DNA of 64,000 bases, taken from contig DASUJH010000019.1 of assembly GCA_036279355.1 (NCBI GenBank), forward strand, positions 1-64,000. The letters run 5' to 3'. Within the stretch, counting starts at the first letter, position 1; each line of letters begins with the position of its first letter. The notes under the pieces are model-generated. The model did no database searches and was not told the origin of the DNA. It saw only the letters and a list, made by a program, of their open reading frames with translations. The position numbers were made by a program, and so were the translations under genes. The stretch is from Gemmatimonadales bacterium. GTDB taxonomy: Bacteria > Gemmatimonadota > Gemmatimonadetes > Gemmatimonadales > GWC2-71-9. This document shows, in pieces, positions 7,279-15,930 of the stretch.

Positions 7279-9540
7279 CTAGCCCTCCAGGATGCGTCCC
7301 GCCAGCGCGCGCAGATCGCGCAGGTTGAACGGCTTGGCCATCCAGTGGATCACGGCAGCCGAATGTGCCCCCGAGGCGCGCGGATCTCCGGTCACGACCA
7401 GGCGTTCGCGCCACTCGGGCCGGAGCTCGAGCAGCGCGCGCACGAACGAGCGGCTGCCGTCGGCCGTGAGCTGACCATCGGCGATCACCAGATCGTAGGA
7501 TTGCGCGCGCGCGAGCCGCAGGGCCTGCTCACCCGTGCGCGCCGCTTCGATGATGTGGCCGTCGGGAGCGAGCAGCGCGCCCACCGTCCGCTGCACGCCA
7601 ACATCGTCGTCTGCCACGAGGATCCGACGCCGGCCACCCTCGGCGGTCCCCGCGGCACCAGCCGCCTGCGCCCGCTCCAGTGCGCCGCCCTCGTGCGCCG
7701 GCAGCGTGACGACGAATTCGGCGCCGCCTTCCGGTGCCGGGCCGTAATCCAGACGTCCGCCGTGCGACTCGATCAATCCGTAGCTCAGCGATAGCCCGAG
7801 CCCGGTGCCGTGGCCCGGCGCCTTGGTCGTGAAGAACGGCGTGAAAAGATGCGGCACGTGCGCGGCTGGCACGCCCGGTCCGGTGTCGGCCACGCGCAGC
7901 TCCGCGCGGCTGTCGCTGCCGGCGGTGACGAGCGTGATCCGGCGCGCGCGGCCCGGCGCGAGCTCGCTCACGGCCTGCACGGCGTTGGTGAGCAGGTTGA
8001 GGAGTACCTGCTGCAGCTCATAGCGGTCGGCCAGCACTAACACGGGCGCCGGCGCGAGGCGCGCGTCCAGCTCGATGCCGCGCAGCTCGAGCTCGTACGC
8101 GACGAGCAGCGAGGTGCGCGCGACCACGTCGTTCAAATCGACGGCGGTCTTCTCCGGCGTCCCCTTCCGCGCAAAGGTGAGCAGGTTCCGCACGATGCGG
8201 CTCGCCCGCTCGGCCTGCTCGTGGATCACGCGCAGGTGCTCGCGCGGGGCCTCGGGCAGGCGGTTGGGCTCGAGCAGCAGCTCCGCGAGCCCGGCGATCG
8301 AGGTGAGCGGGTTGTTGAGCTCGTGCGCCACGCCCGACACGAGCTGGCCCACCAGCGCCATCTTCTCGTTCTGGATCACCTGAGCCTCGAGCGCGCGCTG
8401 CTCGGTCACATCTTCGACCAGGATCACGGCCGCGCCCCCCATGGCCGAGCCGGCGATCGGCGCGGCGGTGAGCCGCAACGTGTGCCGGTCGCGCTCGCGC
8501 CGCACCTCGACCGGCGCCGGACGCTCGGGGCCGGCGGCACGCTGCAAGAGCCCGTCCTTCAGTTCCGCCGAGCCACCCACGATTTCGAAAAAGTTGCGGC
8601 CGACCAGCTCCGCCTCGCCCACGCCGGCAAGCGCGGCAAGGGCGCGATTCGCCCGAATCACCGTGCCGTCGTTGCCCACCACGGCGATCCCCTCGGCGAG
8701 GGCGTTGAAGGCCGTTTCCCACGCCTCGGTGCTGCGCCGGACCATCTCGAACAGCCGGCCGTTGGCGGCCACGACCGAGGTCTGCGTCGCCACCGTCGAG
8801 AGGAGCCAGAGGTCTTCGGTGGTGAACGGCCCCTCGCGCCGGTCGACCACCGCGAGCGCACCCAGGCTCACGCCCTGCGCCCGGAGCGGGGCGACGGCCG
8901 CCGAGCGCACCGTGATCCCGCCGAGCAGGTGGACGTTCGGAGCGGCCACGCCCTGGGCCACTTGGATCCGCTCGAGCGCAATCGCGTGCTGCACGAGCGC
9001 CGTGTCGGACGGCTCAGCGAGGCGGCCCTGAAAGCGCGCGAGCGAACCTACGGCAGCCGCAACGCGCAGCCGTCCAGCTTCGGCATCGTCGGCGAGGGCC
9101 ACGAGCGCGCCGTCAGCTTGCAGGAAGCGCGACGCATAGCGGGCCACCTGGTCGGCGATGCGGTCGAGTTGGATGGATTCGGAGAGGACGAAGCTCAGCT
9201 CCTGGAGGGAGAAGAGCTCGCTGATGCGGCGGTCGAGTTGGCTCGCGGCGGCGTCGCGGCGCGCATCGGCCGCCTGAGCGTGGGTCCAGTGCCGGTACGC
9301 AAAGGCCGCGGCTCCGCCGGCCACGAGGGCGGCGCCGACGAGTGCGAGCACCACGCGAGCGGCTCCGCCCGTGCCTGACGCAGCGAGCGCGAGCAGCAGG
9401 CAGCCGGCGATGGCGCCCGCGGCCGCAAAGGCGAGGGCCGGGGCGGAGGCGGAGGCGGGGCGGGATTGAAATGGGAGCTGCACGCGGCCGGTTCCCAGAA
9501 GTGTGTCAGCAATTTCGGCGGGTGGCGAGTTGACAGGCAA
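7279..9540 (-). CDS. Hybrid sensor histidine kinase (2 TM, GAF, PAS, HisKA, HATPase, receiver)
   Basis: This 753-residue membrane-bound hybrid kinase has TM helices at about 34-54 and 61-81, a GAF domain at 118-262, and a PAS domain at 270-385. HisKA follows with the phospho-accepting His406 (VAHELNNPLTS), then HATPase_c at about 500-620 (DTGPGVP, GTGLGLS). A C-terminal receiver (about 637-753) keeps the acidic DDD, an Asp acceptor (VIADGQL), Thr and Lys (MAKPF). The reading frame opens with TTG at 9540; GTG at 9483 is an alternative that would remove 19 unstructured residues, and neither has a clear Shine-Dalgarno. It is divergent from the TonB receptor. Its phosphotransfer output partner is not visible here. 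Confidence 0.92.
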   Translation of the reverse strand: MPVNSPPAEIADTLLGTGRVQLPFQSRPASASAPALAFAAAGAIAGCLLLALAASGTGGAARVVLALVGAALVAGGAAAFAYRHWTHAQAADARRDAAASQLDRRISELFSLQELSFVLSESIQLDRIADQVARYASRFLQADGALVALADDAEAGRLRVAAAVGSLARFQGRLAEPSDTALVQHAIALERIQVAQGVAAPNVHLLGGITVRSAAVAPLRAQGVSLGALAVVDRREGPFTTEDLWLLSTVATQTSVVAANGRLFEMVRRSTEAWETAFNALAEGIAVVGNDGTVIRANRALAALAGVGEAELVGRNFFEIVGGSAELKDGLLQRAAGPERPAPVEVRRERDRHTLRLTAAPIAGSAMGGAAVILVEDVTEQRALEAQVIQNEKMALVGQLVSGVAHELNNPLTSIAGLAELLLEPNRLPEAPREHLRVIHEQAERASRIVRNLLTFARKGTPEKTAVDLNDVVARTSLLVAYELELRGIELDARLAPAPVLVLADRYELQQVLLNLLTNAVQAVSELAPGRARRITLVTAGSDSRAELRVADTGPGVPAAHVPHLFTPFFTTKAPGHGTGLGLSLSYGLIESHGGRLDYGPAPEGGAEFVVTLPAHEGGALERAQAAGAAGTAEGGRRRILVADDDVGVQRTVGALLAPDGHIIEAARTGEQALRLARAQSYDLVIADGQLTADGSRSFVRALLELRPEWRERLVVTGDPRASGAHSAAVIHWMAKPFNLRDLRALAGRILEG

Positions 9541-9567
9541 GGGAATGGGGAATACGTTGTTAGGGAA

Positions 9568-9573
9568 TATACT
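9568..9573 (+). promoter_or_regulatory. Candidate -10 element of the TonB-receptor promoter
   Basis: TATACT matches 5 of 6 positions of the sigma-70 TATAAT box and lies 45 bp upstream of the receptor ATG, directly before the Fur-like palindrome. No good -35 stands 16-18 bp upstream; TTGACA at 9530-9535 is a perfect -35 sequence but is 32 bp away. This is a weak call by itself. Confidence 0.3.
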
Positions 9574-9578
9574 TGCAG

Positions 9579-9599
9579 TTGAGTTTCATTCTCACTCAA
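9579..9599. promoter_or_regulatory. Fur-like operator upstream of the TonB-dependent receptor
   Basis: The 21-bp stretch has perfect 6-bp inverted arms, TTGAGT and ACTCAA, around a 9-bp centre. Its inner 15 bp (TGAGTTTCATTCTCA) match about 11 of 15 positions of the Fur 7-1-7 consensus TGATAATGATTATCA. It overlaps the expected transcription start of a FecA-like receptor, where a Fur repressor would block RNA polymerase. It is unusually AT-rich for this chromosome. A fur gene is not in the window. Confidence 0.5.
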
Positions 9600-9612
9600 T
9601 CAACTCCAGTCG

Positions 9613-12030
9613 ATGCGCCGACTCGACCGTCTCGCAACGCTCCTCGCCGCCGCAGCGATCACCCTTGCGCGCCCCGCACACTCGCTGGCGCAGCGACCCG
9701 CGCAGCAGCCGGCGCCCGGCGCCATCGAGGGCGTGGTGAGCGGTCCGACCGGCGCGGTCAGCGACGCGGAAGTGGTGCTCGACCGCACCGTCGCGGCAGC
9801 CCGTACCGACAGCACCGGTCACTTCCGCATCGAAAACGTCGCCCCCGGCTCCTACCGCCTCTCGGTCAATGCCATAGGCTTGGCACCGGTGCAGACGAAG
9901 GTTCAGGTGACCGCCGGCGAATCGGCGCACGTCGACGTCGCCCTCGCGCGCGCGGTGCAGCGGCTTGCCGATCTCAGCGTCACGACCGACGCGCCCGCTC
10001 GGCGCCGGCCGGAGCACGCGGTCGGCCGAATGGACGACGTGAGCGGCGGCGCGATCTACGCCGGCAAGAAGACCGAGGTGCTGGCACTCGACTCGCTCGA
10101 CGTGAACGCGGCGCAAAATGTCTCCCGCCAGATCCTGGGCCGCGTGCCCGGGCTCACCGTCGCGGAAACCGAAGGTGCCGGATTCCCGTCGAACGGCATC
10201 GGCTTCCGCGGGCTCAACCCGACGCAGTCGGTCGAGGTAAACGTTCGGCAGGACGGCTACAACATCGCGGCCGATCCGTACGGCTATCCCGAGACGTACT
10301 TCCTTCCGCCCGCCGAAGCGCTCGACCGGGTCGAGCTCGTGCGCGGCGCGTCGTCGCTCGACTTCGGTTCCCAGTTCGGCGGCATGGTAAACTACGTGAT
10401 CCGCGACGGCGTGCCCGGGCCGCCTGAGATCCGGACCCGGCTCACCGGCGGCAGCTTCGAGACGCTGAACGGCTTTGCCGATGTCGGCGGTGGCGCCGGG
10501 TCGGTCACGTACTACGGCTTTCTCCAGGCGCGGACCCAGGACGGCTGGCGCCCCAACAATTCGACGCGGCAGATCACCGGCTTCGGCCGCATCCGCTGGC
10601 GGCCGTCGCATAATTGGAGGCTGGGCGCCGAGTACACGCTGTTCCGCAACCGCATCCGGATGCCGGGCGGGCTCACCAACGCGGAGTTTGCCGCCGACCC
10701 GCGCAGCTCCTTCCGCTTCCGCAACTGGCTCGGGAGTCCCTGGAACATCCTCGCGCTCACGGCCGACTACTCGCCCAATCCCAACCTGACCCTGCATACG
10801 ACGGCGTGGGGCAACCTGAGCCAGCGCTACCTCGTCTGGCGCAACGAAGACGGCGGCGCCGGCGCCGTGGACGCCGTGGACCCAAGCACCGGCCAGTTCG
10901 TTCCGCGCGAAGTCGAGCGTGAGCGGTTCACCAACGCGACGCTCGAGTCGCGCCTCGCGTACTCGTTCCCGCTTCTGGGCCGCACCGGCACCTTTGCCGC
11001 CGGTGTGCGCGCCTTCACCGGCCGGATGCACCGGCAGAGCGGTGGGCCGGGCTCGACCGGGTCCGACTTCGACCTCGGCCTCTACGGCGGGCCGTTTGAG
11101 AAAGACATTCAGTTCTACAACACCAATCTGGCGGCTCACGTCGAGCAGCTCGTGCGCCTGGGCGAACGCGTCACGGTGACGCCGGGTATCCGGTTCGAGT
11201 ACCTCCGCTCCTCCGCGACCGGCTACACCGACACCACGTTTTCGGGACTTGCCCGGAGCCGGACCTTTGCGCTGCCCGGCGTGGCGGCCGAGGTCCGCAC
11301 CACGCCCACGACGTCGCTCTACGGGAGCATCTCCCGCTCGTACCGCCCGATCGAGTACTCGTCGCTCACGCCGTTTGCCACGGTGAGCCGCATCGATCCC
11401 AACCTGCACGACGCGAGCGGCATGACCGCGGACCTGGGCTGGCGCGGCACGCTCGGCTCGCTGCTCAGGTTCGACGTCGGCCTCTTCCGCATCGAGTACG
11501 GCGATCGCATCGGGCTCGTCTCGGCTACCGACCCGGACGGTACGCCGTTCACGCTCCGCACCAACGTGGCGACCAGCGTGCACCGCGGCGTCGAGAGCTA
11601 CATCGAGCTGAGTCCGATCGCCGAGCTGTCGCTCTTCGACGCGTTCGCCTTCACCGATGCCAGGTATGTCGAAGGCGAATTCGCCGGCAACCGGGTGGAG
11701 TACGCGCCGAAGTACGTGAATCGGGTGGGCGCACGCTACGCGCGCGGGTCGGCATCGGGCGCGGTGCAGCTTTCGACGGTGAGCCAGGCGTTCGGGGACG
11801 CGAACAACACGATCGGTGGCAACGATGCCAACGTGGGGCTCGTGCCGGCGTACGCGCTGCTCGATGTATCGGGCCAGATGCGCGTGGGCCCCCGCTACAC
11901 GCTCGGCGCCGGCGTCAACAACCTGACCGACGAACGCTACTTCACCCGCCGCACCGACGAGTATCCGGGGCCGGGCATTCTGCCCTCGCCCGGGCGGAGC
12001 TTTTACCTCACCATCGGCGCGGACTTCTAG
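9613..12030 (+). CDS. TonB-dependent outer-membrane receptor, FecA-like (Fe(III)-siderophore/dicitrate class)
   Basis: This 805-residue protein has a Sec signal peptide (about 1-27, ending SLAQ). A carboxypeptidase-regulatory-like beta-sandwich follows (about 37-112), then a plug domain (about 135-255) and a 22-strand barrel ending in aromatic Phe, as OMPs do. The plug segments NVRQDGYNIAADPYGYPE and VELVRGASSLDFGSQFGG are close to those of FecA-type ferric-dicitrate receptors. It would import an iron chelate using TonB-ExbBD energy. A Fur-like box lies directly upstream, which agrees with an iron-regulated role. The substrate class is inferred. A weak hairpin (GGGCGC...GCGCCC, about 12031-12053) separates it from the convergent engB. 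Confidence 0.9.
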   Translation: MRRLDRLATLLAAAAITLARPAHSLAQRPAQQPAPGAIEGVVSGPTGAVSDAEVVLDRTVAAARTDSTGHFRIENVAPGSYRLSVNAIGLAPVQTKVQVTAGESAHVDVALARAVQRLADLSVTTDAPARRRPEHAVGRMDDVSGGAIYAGKKTEVLALDSLDVNAAQNVSRQILGRVPGLTVAETEGAGFPSNGIGFRGLNPTQSVEVNVRQDGYNIAADPYGYPETYFLPPAEALDRVELVRGASSLDFGSQFGGMVNYVIRDGVPGPPEIRTRLTGGSFETLNGFADVGGGAGSVTYYGFLQARTQDGWRPNNSTRQITGFGRIRWRPSHNWRLGAEYTLFRNRIRMPGGLTNAEFAADPRSSFRFRNWLGSPWNILALTADYSPNPNLTLHTTAWGNLSQRYLVWRNEDGGAGAVDAVDPSTGQFVPREVERERFTNATLESRLAYSFPLLGRTGTFAAGVRAFTGRMHRQSGGPGSTGSDFDLGLYGGPFEKDIQFYNTNLAAHVEQLVRLGERVTVTPGIRFEYLRSSATGYTDTTFSGLARSRTFALPGVAAEVRTTPTTSLYGSISRSYRPIEYSSLTPFATVSRIDPNLHDASGMTADLGWRGTLGSLLRFDVGLFRIEYGDRIGLVSATDPDGTPFTLRTNVATSVHRGVESYIELSPIAELSLFDAFAFTDARYVEGEFAGNRVEYAPKYVNRVGARYARGSASGAVQLSTVSQAFGDANNTIGGNDANVGLVPAYALLDVSGQMRVGPRYTLGAGVNNLTDERYFTRRTDEYPGPGILPSPGRSFYLTIGADF

Positions 12031-12054
12031 GGGCGCTCGAGCGGCGTGCGCCCG

Positions 12055-12654
12055 CTACGCCGCTCTCCGCACCAGCTCCACGATCGCCGATCCCAGCTCA
12101 CCCAGCCCCTCGCCGAGCCGGGCACTCGTGAGCTGCACCTGGTCGTCGGGCAGGCCGAGATCCCGGGCAAGCGCGCTTGCCCGCGCGCGCTGCGCGCCCC
12201 GGCCCAGCTTGTCAGCCTTGGTGAGCGCCGCGAGCACCGGGCGCCCGCTCTCGATGAGCAGCGCCTGCATCGCGAGGTCCTGCGCCGACGGTGCGTGGCG
12301 CGCGTCGAGCAGCCAGACCACGCCGGCCAGGCGCGGGCGCTCGCGAAGGTAGCCGTTGACGAGGCGGGCGTAGCCCGCGCGCGCCGCCTTGCTCGCCCGC
12401 GCAAAGCCGTAGCCGGGCAAATCCACCAGATAAAACGCGGGCAGTCTGAAGGCGTTGAGCAGAGTGGTCTTGCCCGGCGTTCCGCTCACCCGCGCGAGCC
12501 CCGGGCGCCCCACCAGGGCGTTGAGCAGACTCGACTTGCCGACGTTGGATCGCCCGATCAGGGCGACCTCCGGCAGCGGCGGAACGAACGGTGTAAGGGG
12601 ATCGGGAAAGGAGCCGACGAACTCGATCGGCAGGCCGGCGAGCGGGTTGCTCAA
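12055..12654 (-). CDS. engB: Ribosome biogenesis GTPase EngB (YsxC/YihA)
   Basis: This 199-residue small GTPase acts in 50S subunit assembly. G1 is GRSNVGKSS near residues 34-42, the G2 threonine is in GTPGKT, G3 is DLPGYG and G4 is TKAD. Length is normal (about 195-210). Its ATG overlaps the clpX stop by 4 bp, so it is the last gene of a tig-clpP-clpX-engB unit, an arrangement close to that in many bacteria (clpX-lon-engB). Confidence 0.96.
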   Translation of the reverse strand: MSNPLAGLPIEFVGSFPDPLTPFVPPLPEVALIGRSNVGKSSLLNALVGRPGLARVSGTPGKTTLLNAFRLPAFYLVDLPGYGFARASKAARAGYARLVNGYLRERPRLAGVVWLLDARHAPSAQDLAMQALLIESGRPVLAALTKADKLGRGAQRARASALARDLGLPDDQVQLTSARLGEGLGELGSAIVELVRRAA

Positions 12655-13898
12655 GCCTCCCGCTTGGTGCGCGCGCGCTCGGTGACGATCATCGGGGTGA
12701 CCGATTCGTTGATCGACTCCCGGGTGATGATGACCTCGCGCACGTCGTCCCGCGTGGGCAGGTCGAACATGATGTCGGTCATCATCGTCTCGAGGATGGA
12801 GCGGAGCCCGCGCGCGCCGGTGCCGCGCTTGAGCGCCTTCTGCGCCACGGCGCGGAGCGCCTCGTTGTCGAAGGTGAGCCCCACGTTCTCCAGCTCGAAG
12901 AGCTTCCGGTACTGCTTGGTGAGCGCGTTCTTGGGCTCCACCAGGATCCGCATCAGCGCGTTCTCGTCCAACGCCTCGAGCGCCACCACGACCGGCAGCC
13001 GGCCCACCAGCTCGGGGATGAGCCCGAACCGGAGGAGGTCGTCCGGCTCGACGTCGGCGTAGGGGTTCTGCTTGTCCGGCTCGTGGCCCCGGCCATTGCC
13101 GTCGGTGCTGAAGCCGATCTGCTGCCGGCCGGTACGGGCCTGGATGATCTTCTCCAGCCCGTCGAACGCGCCGCCGCAGATGAACAGGATGTCCTTGGTG
13201 TTGATCTGGATGTATTCCTGCTGCGGATGCTTGCGGCCGCCCTGGGGCGGCACCGACGCCACGGTGCCCTCGAGAATCTTGAGCAGCGCCTGCTGCACCC
13301 CCTCGCCCGACACATCGCGCGTGATGCTCGGGTTCTCGCTCTTCCGGGCGATCTTATCGATCTCATCGATGTAGACGATGCCGCGCTCGCACTCGGCGAC
13401 GTTGAAGTCGCCGGCCTGGAGCAGCCGAACCAGGATGTTCTCCACGTCTTCACCCACGTAGCCCGCCTCGGTGAGCGTGGTGGCGTCGGCGATGGTGAAG
13501 GGGACGTCGAGAATGCGGGCGAGCGTCTGCGCGAGCAGCGTCTTGCCGACGCCGGTCGGACCCAGCAGCAGGATGTTGGACTTGTCCAGCTCGACCTCGG
13601 CCTCCCGGCTGCCCGAGGCGTTGATGCGCTTATAGTGGTTGTACACTGCGACAGCCAGCGTCCGCTTGGCCCGCTCCTGCCCGATCACGTACTGGTCGAG
13701 GACGTCCTTGATTTCCTGCGGCGTCGGAACCTGGGTGATGCTGTCGGCGACTTCGCGCTCTTCATCCTCGGCCAGGATCTCATTGCAGAGCGTGATGCAC
13801 TCGTTGCAGATGTAAACCGACGGGCCGGAGATGAATTTCCGGACCGAGTCCTTGGACTTCCCGCAGAAGGAGCACCGAAGATGCTTGTCGTTCGACAT
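12651..13898 (-). CDS. clpX: ATP-dependent Clp protease ATP-binding subunit ClpX
   Basis: This 415-residue AAA+ unfoldase feeds tagged substrates into ClpP. The N-terminal C4 zinc domain has Cys9, Cys12, Cys31 and Cys34. Other marks are Walker A GPTGVGKT, the pore loop GYVGEDVEN, Walker [11 protein letters not shown], sensor [10 protein letters not shown], and an IGF-type ClpP-docking loop (QIGFSTD). It lies 71 bp downstream of clpP on the same strand and overlaps engB by 4 bp. Confidence 0.98.
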   Translation of the reverse strand: MSNDKHLRCSFCGKSKDSVRKFISGPSVYICNECITLCNEILAEDEEREVADSITQVPTPQEIKDVLDQYVIGQERAKRTLAVAVYNHYKRINASGSREAEVELDKSNILLLGPTGVGKTLLAQTLARILDVPFTIADATTLTEAGYVGEDVENILVRLLQAGDFNVAECERGIVYIDEIDKIARKSENPSITRDVSGEGVQQALLKILEGTVASVPPQGGRKHPQQEYIQINTKDILFICGGAFDGLEKIIQARTGRQQIGFSTDGNGRGHEPDKQNPYADVEPDDLLRFGLIPELVGRLPVVVALEALDENALMRILVEPKNALTKQYRKLFELENVGLTFDNEALRAVAQKALKRGTGARGLRSILETMMTDIMFDLPTRDDVREVIITRESINESVTPMIVTERARTKREA

Positions 13899-13969
13899 GA
13901 CGCCGGGTCGTGCTCAGGTGGAAAGGTTCGGAGGGCCGGCCGGAAAACTGGCCGCCGCCCGCGGGAGCG

Positions 13970-14596
13970 TCAAGTCTCGTGTCCGTTGCCGTCGTGCGGC
14001 ACCAGCTCCCGCCGCGGCGTGAACACGCTGTCGATGAGGCCGTACGCCTTGGCTTCCTCGGCGCTCATGAAGCGGTCGCGGTCCATGTCGCGCTCGATCG
14101 TCTCGACCGACTGGCCGGTGTGCTCGGCGTACAGCTTGTTGAGCTTGGAGCGGAGGTACAGGATCTCGCGGGCCTGGATCTCGATGTCGGCCGCGGTGCC
14201 CTGCGCGCCGCCCGACGGCTGGTGGATCATGATCCGCGAGTGGGGCAGGGCGCTCCGCCGACCCTTGGTGCCCGCCGCGAGCAGGAATGAGCCCATCGAA
14301 GCCGCCATGCCCATGCAGATCGTGTTCACCGGCGCGCGGAGGTGCTGCATCGTGTCGTAGATCGCCATGCCGGAGGAGACGATGCCGCCCGGCGAATTGA
14401 TGTACAGGTAGATGTCCTTCTCGGGGTTGTCCGCCTCGAGAAAGAGCAGCTGCGCGATGATGATGTTGGAGACGTCATCGTTGATCGGCGCACCGAGGAA
14501 GACGATGCGGTCCATCAGCAGCCGGGAGAAGATGTCGTAGGTCCGCTCTCCGCGGCTCGATCGCTCGATGATGTACGGTGGATACAGCGTGGCCAT
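13970..14596 (-). CDS. clpP: ATP-dependent Clp protease proteolytic subunit ClpP
   Basis: This 208-residue self-compartmentalised serine protease has the catalytic Ser in GMAASMGS and the His in MIHQPSGG. The Asp lies in the [17 protein letters not shown] segment. Length and the short propeptide-like N-terminus are standard. Its ATG abuts the stop of trigger factor with no gap. Confidence 0.98.
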   Translation of the reverse strand: MATLYPPYIIERSSRGERTYDIFSRLLMDRIVFLGAPINDDVSNIIIAQLLFLEADNPEKDIYLYINSPGGIVSSGMAIYDTMQHLRAPVNTICMGMAASMGSFLLAAGTKGRRSALPHSRIMIHQPSGGAQGTAADIEIQAREILYLRSKLNKLYAEHTGQSVETIERDMDRDRFMSAEEAKAYGLIDSVFTPRRELVPHDGNGHET

Positions 14597-15850
14597 TCAA
14601 GCCCCTGCCTCTTCAACGGTGGACTGCTGGAGGAGAAACTCGAACATCTTCTCCTCGGTGAGGGAGCGCTCGAGCTCGGGCAGCCGGTTGGCCTTCTGCA
14701 GGGTCGCGTACAACTCGCCCGCAGGCAGATTCCGTGCCGCCGCCATGCTCGCAATGCGCTGATCGAGGTCGGCCTCGGTGGCCCGCAGGTTCTGCTGCGT
14801 GGCGAGCGTCTCGAGCACCAGGTCGCGTTGCACCTGGCTCACGGCAACCGGCCGGAACTGCGCCTCGAACCCCGCGAGCTGGTCGGGCGGAACCTTGTAC
14901 ATGTCCGCGTAAGCATGGAGGAAGCGGTGGACCAGCGATTCCGGCGCCGGGACGTTGTTGGCGTCGACCACCTGCTTGATGAGCTGCTGGCGCACGCTCG
15001 CATCGGCTTCATGCTCGGCGGCACGCTCGAGGTCGGCTCGCACGGCGGCACGCAGGCCAGCGAGGTCCTCGAATTCGCCTACCTCGCGCGCGAAGGCGTC
15101 GTCGAGCGGAGCAAGCTCCTGGCGCTTCACCTCGTGCAGCGTGACGCGCACCCGCCGGGTCTGTCCCCGCCGGCTCGCGTCCGGATGGTCGTCGGGAAAG
15201 CGCACCTCGGCATCCACGCTCTCCCCGGGGAGAAGCGTCATGATCTTCTCTTCGAGATCGGGAATCGCCTGCCCCTGGCCGAGGATTACGGAGTATGGCT
15301 GCGAGGTGGCGCTCGGCTCCTGGTCGAGCGGCACGACGTCCACGCGCACGAGCTGGCCCGGCACCGGCTTCATTCCCTCGACCGGAAGCCATGCGGCCTT
15401 CTCCTCGCGCAACTGCTCAAGTTGCTCGTCGACCGCTGCATCGGTCACGGTGGCCGCCGGGCGCGTCACCCGGAAGCCGCCGGTGCGCGCGAGGTTGAGC
15501 TCGGGCCGCACCTCGACCAGAAGCTCGAACTCGACGGGCCTCCCTTCCTCGAACTTGAGATTCCGGATGGAGGGATCGGCGACGGGCTGGAGCGATTCGC
15601 TGTTGCGGGCTGTCTCCCAACTCTCACGAATGATTTCCTCGAGCACCGATTGCCGGATGGCGTCGGTGTATCGCTTGCGCACGACACCCTCCGGCGCCTT
15701 GCCCGGCCGGAACCCCGGCAGCCGCGCGCGCCGCGCGAAGTACTGGACCGCCCGGGTCTCCGCCTGGCGCACCCGATCCACCGGCACGGTGACGTGGAGC
15801 GACTTGGACGCGGCGTCTTCGGAGGTTTTTTCGACTAAGATGTCCGCCAT
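14597..15850 (-). CDS. tig: Trigger factor (ribosome-associated chaperone / prolyl isomerase)
   Basis: This 417-residue chaperone binds at the ribosome exit tunnel. The ribosome-docking signature GFRPGKAPEGVVRKRY lies near residues 46-61. A PPIase (FKBP-like) domain spans about 150-240, and C-terminal helical arms follow. It is the first gene of tig-clpP-clpX-engB, a common chaperone-protease cluster. The 71 bp upstream hold a GGCGGTA-type hairpin repeat, which probably ends the PHP gene transcript. Confidence 0.95.
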   Translation of the reverse strand: MADILVEKTSEDAASKSLHVTVPVDRVRQAETRAVQYFARRARLPGFRPGKAPEGVVRKRYTDAIRQSVLEEIIRESWETARNSESLQPVADPSIRNLKFEEGRPVEFELLVEVRPELNLARTGGFRVTRPAATVTDAAVDEQLEQLREEKAAWLPVEGMKPVPGQLVRVDVVPLDQEPSATSQPYSVILGQGQAIPDLEEKIMTLLPGESVDAEVRFPDDHPDASRRGQTRRVRVTLHEVKRQELAPLDDAFAREVGEFEDLAGLRAAVRADLERAAEHEADASVRQQLIKQVVDANNVPAPESLVHRFLHAYADMYKVPPDQLAGFEAQFRPVAVSQVQRDLVLETLATQQNLRATEADLDQRIASMAAARNLPAGELYATLQKANRLPELERSLTEEKMFEFLLQQSTVEEAGA

Positions 15851-15859
15851 GGGCAGGAA

Positions 15860-15930
15860 TCTAAGCGGGAAGGGCGGGAAAGCGGAAAGGCGGTAGGGGC
15901 GTCCCTAACGCCTCTACCGCTTTACCGTCG
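15860..15930. repeat. GGCGGTA-family inverted repeat, copy A
   Basis: Purine-rich left arm (AAGCGGAAAGGCGGTAGGGG) and pyrimidine-rich right arm (CGCCTCTACCGCTTTACCG) can pair into an imperfect hairpin of about 16 bp. It straddles the stop codon of the PHP gene and precedes tig. The right arm shares the unit CGCCTCTACCGC with the copy at 17153. It probably acts as a transcription terminator of the PHP gene. Confidence 0.5.

Noticed and set aside
9592-11583. A 663-residue open frame antisense to the TonB receptor
   Set aside because: Composition dominated by Arg/Gly/Val/Glu, no domain, and the plus-strand receptor explains the region completely.
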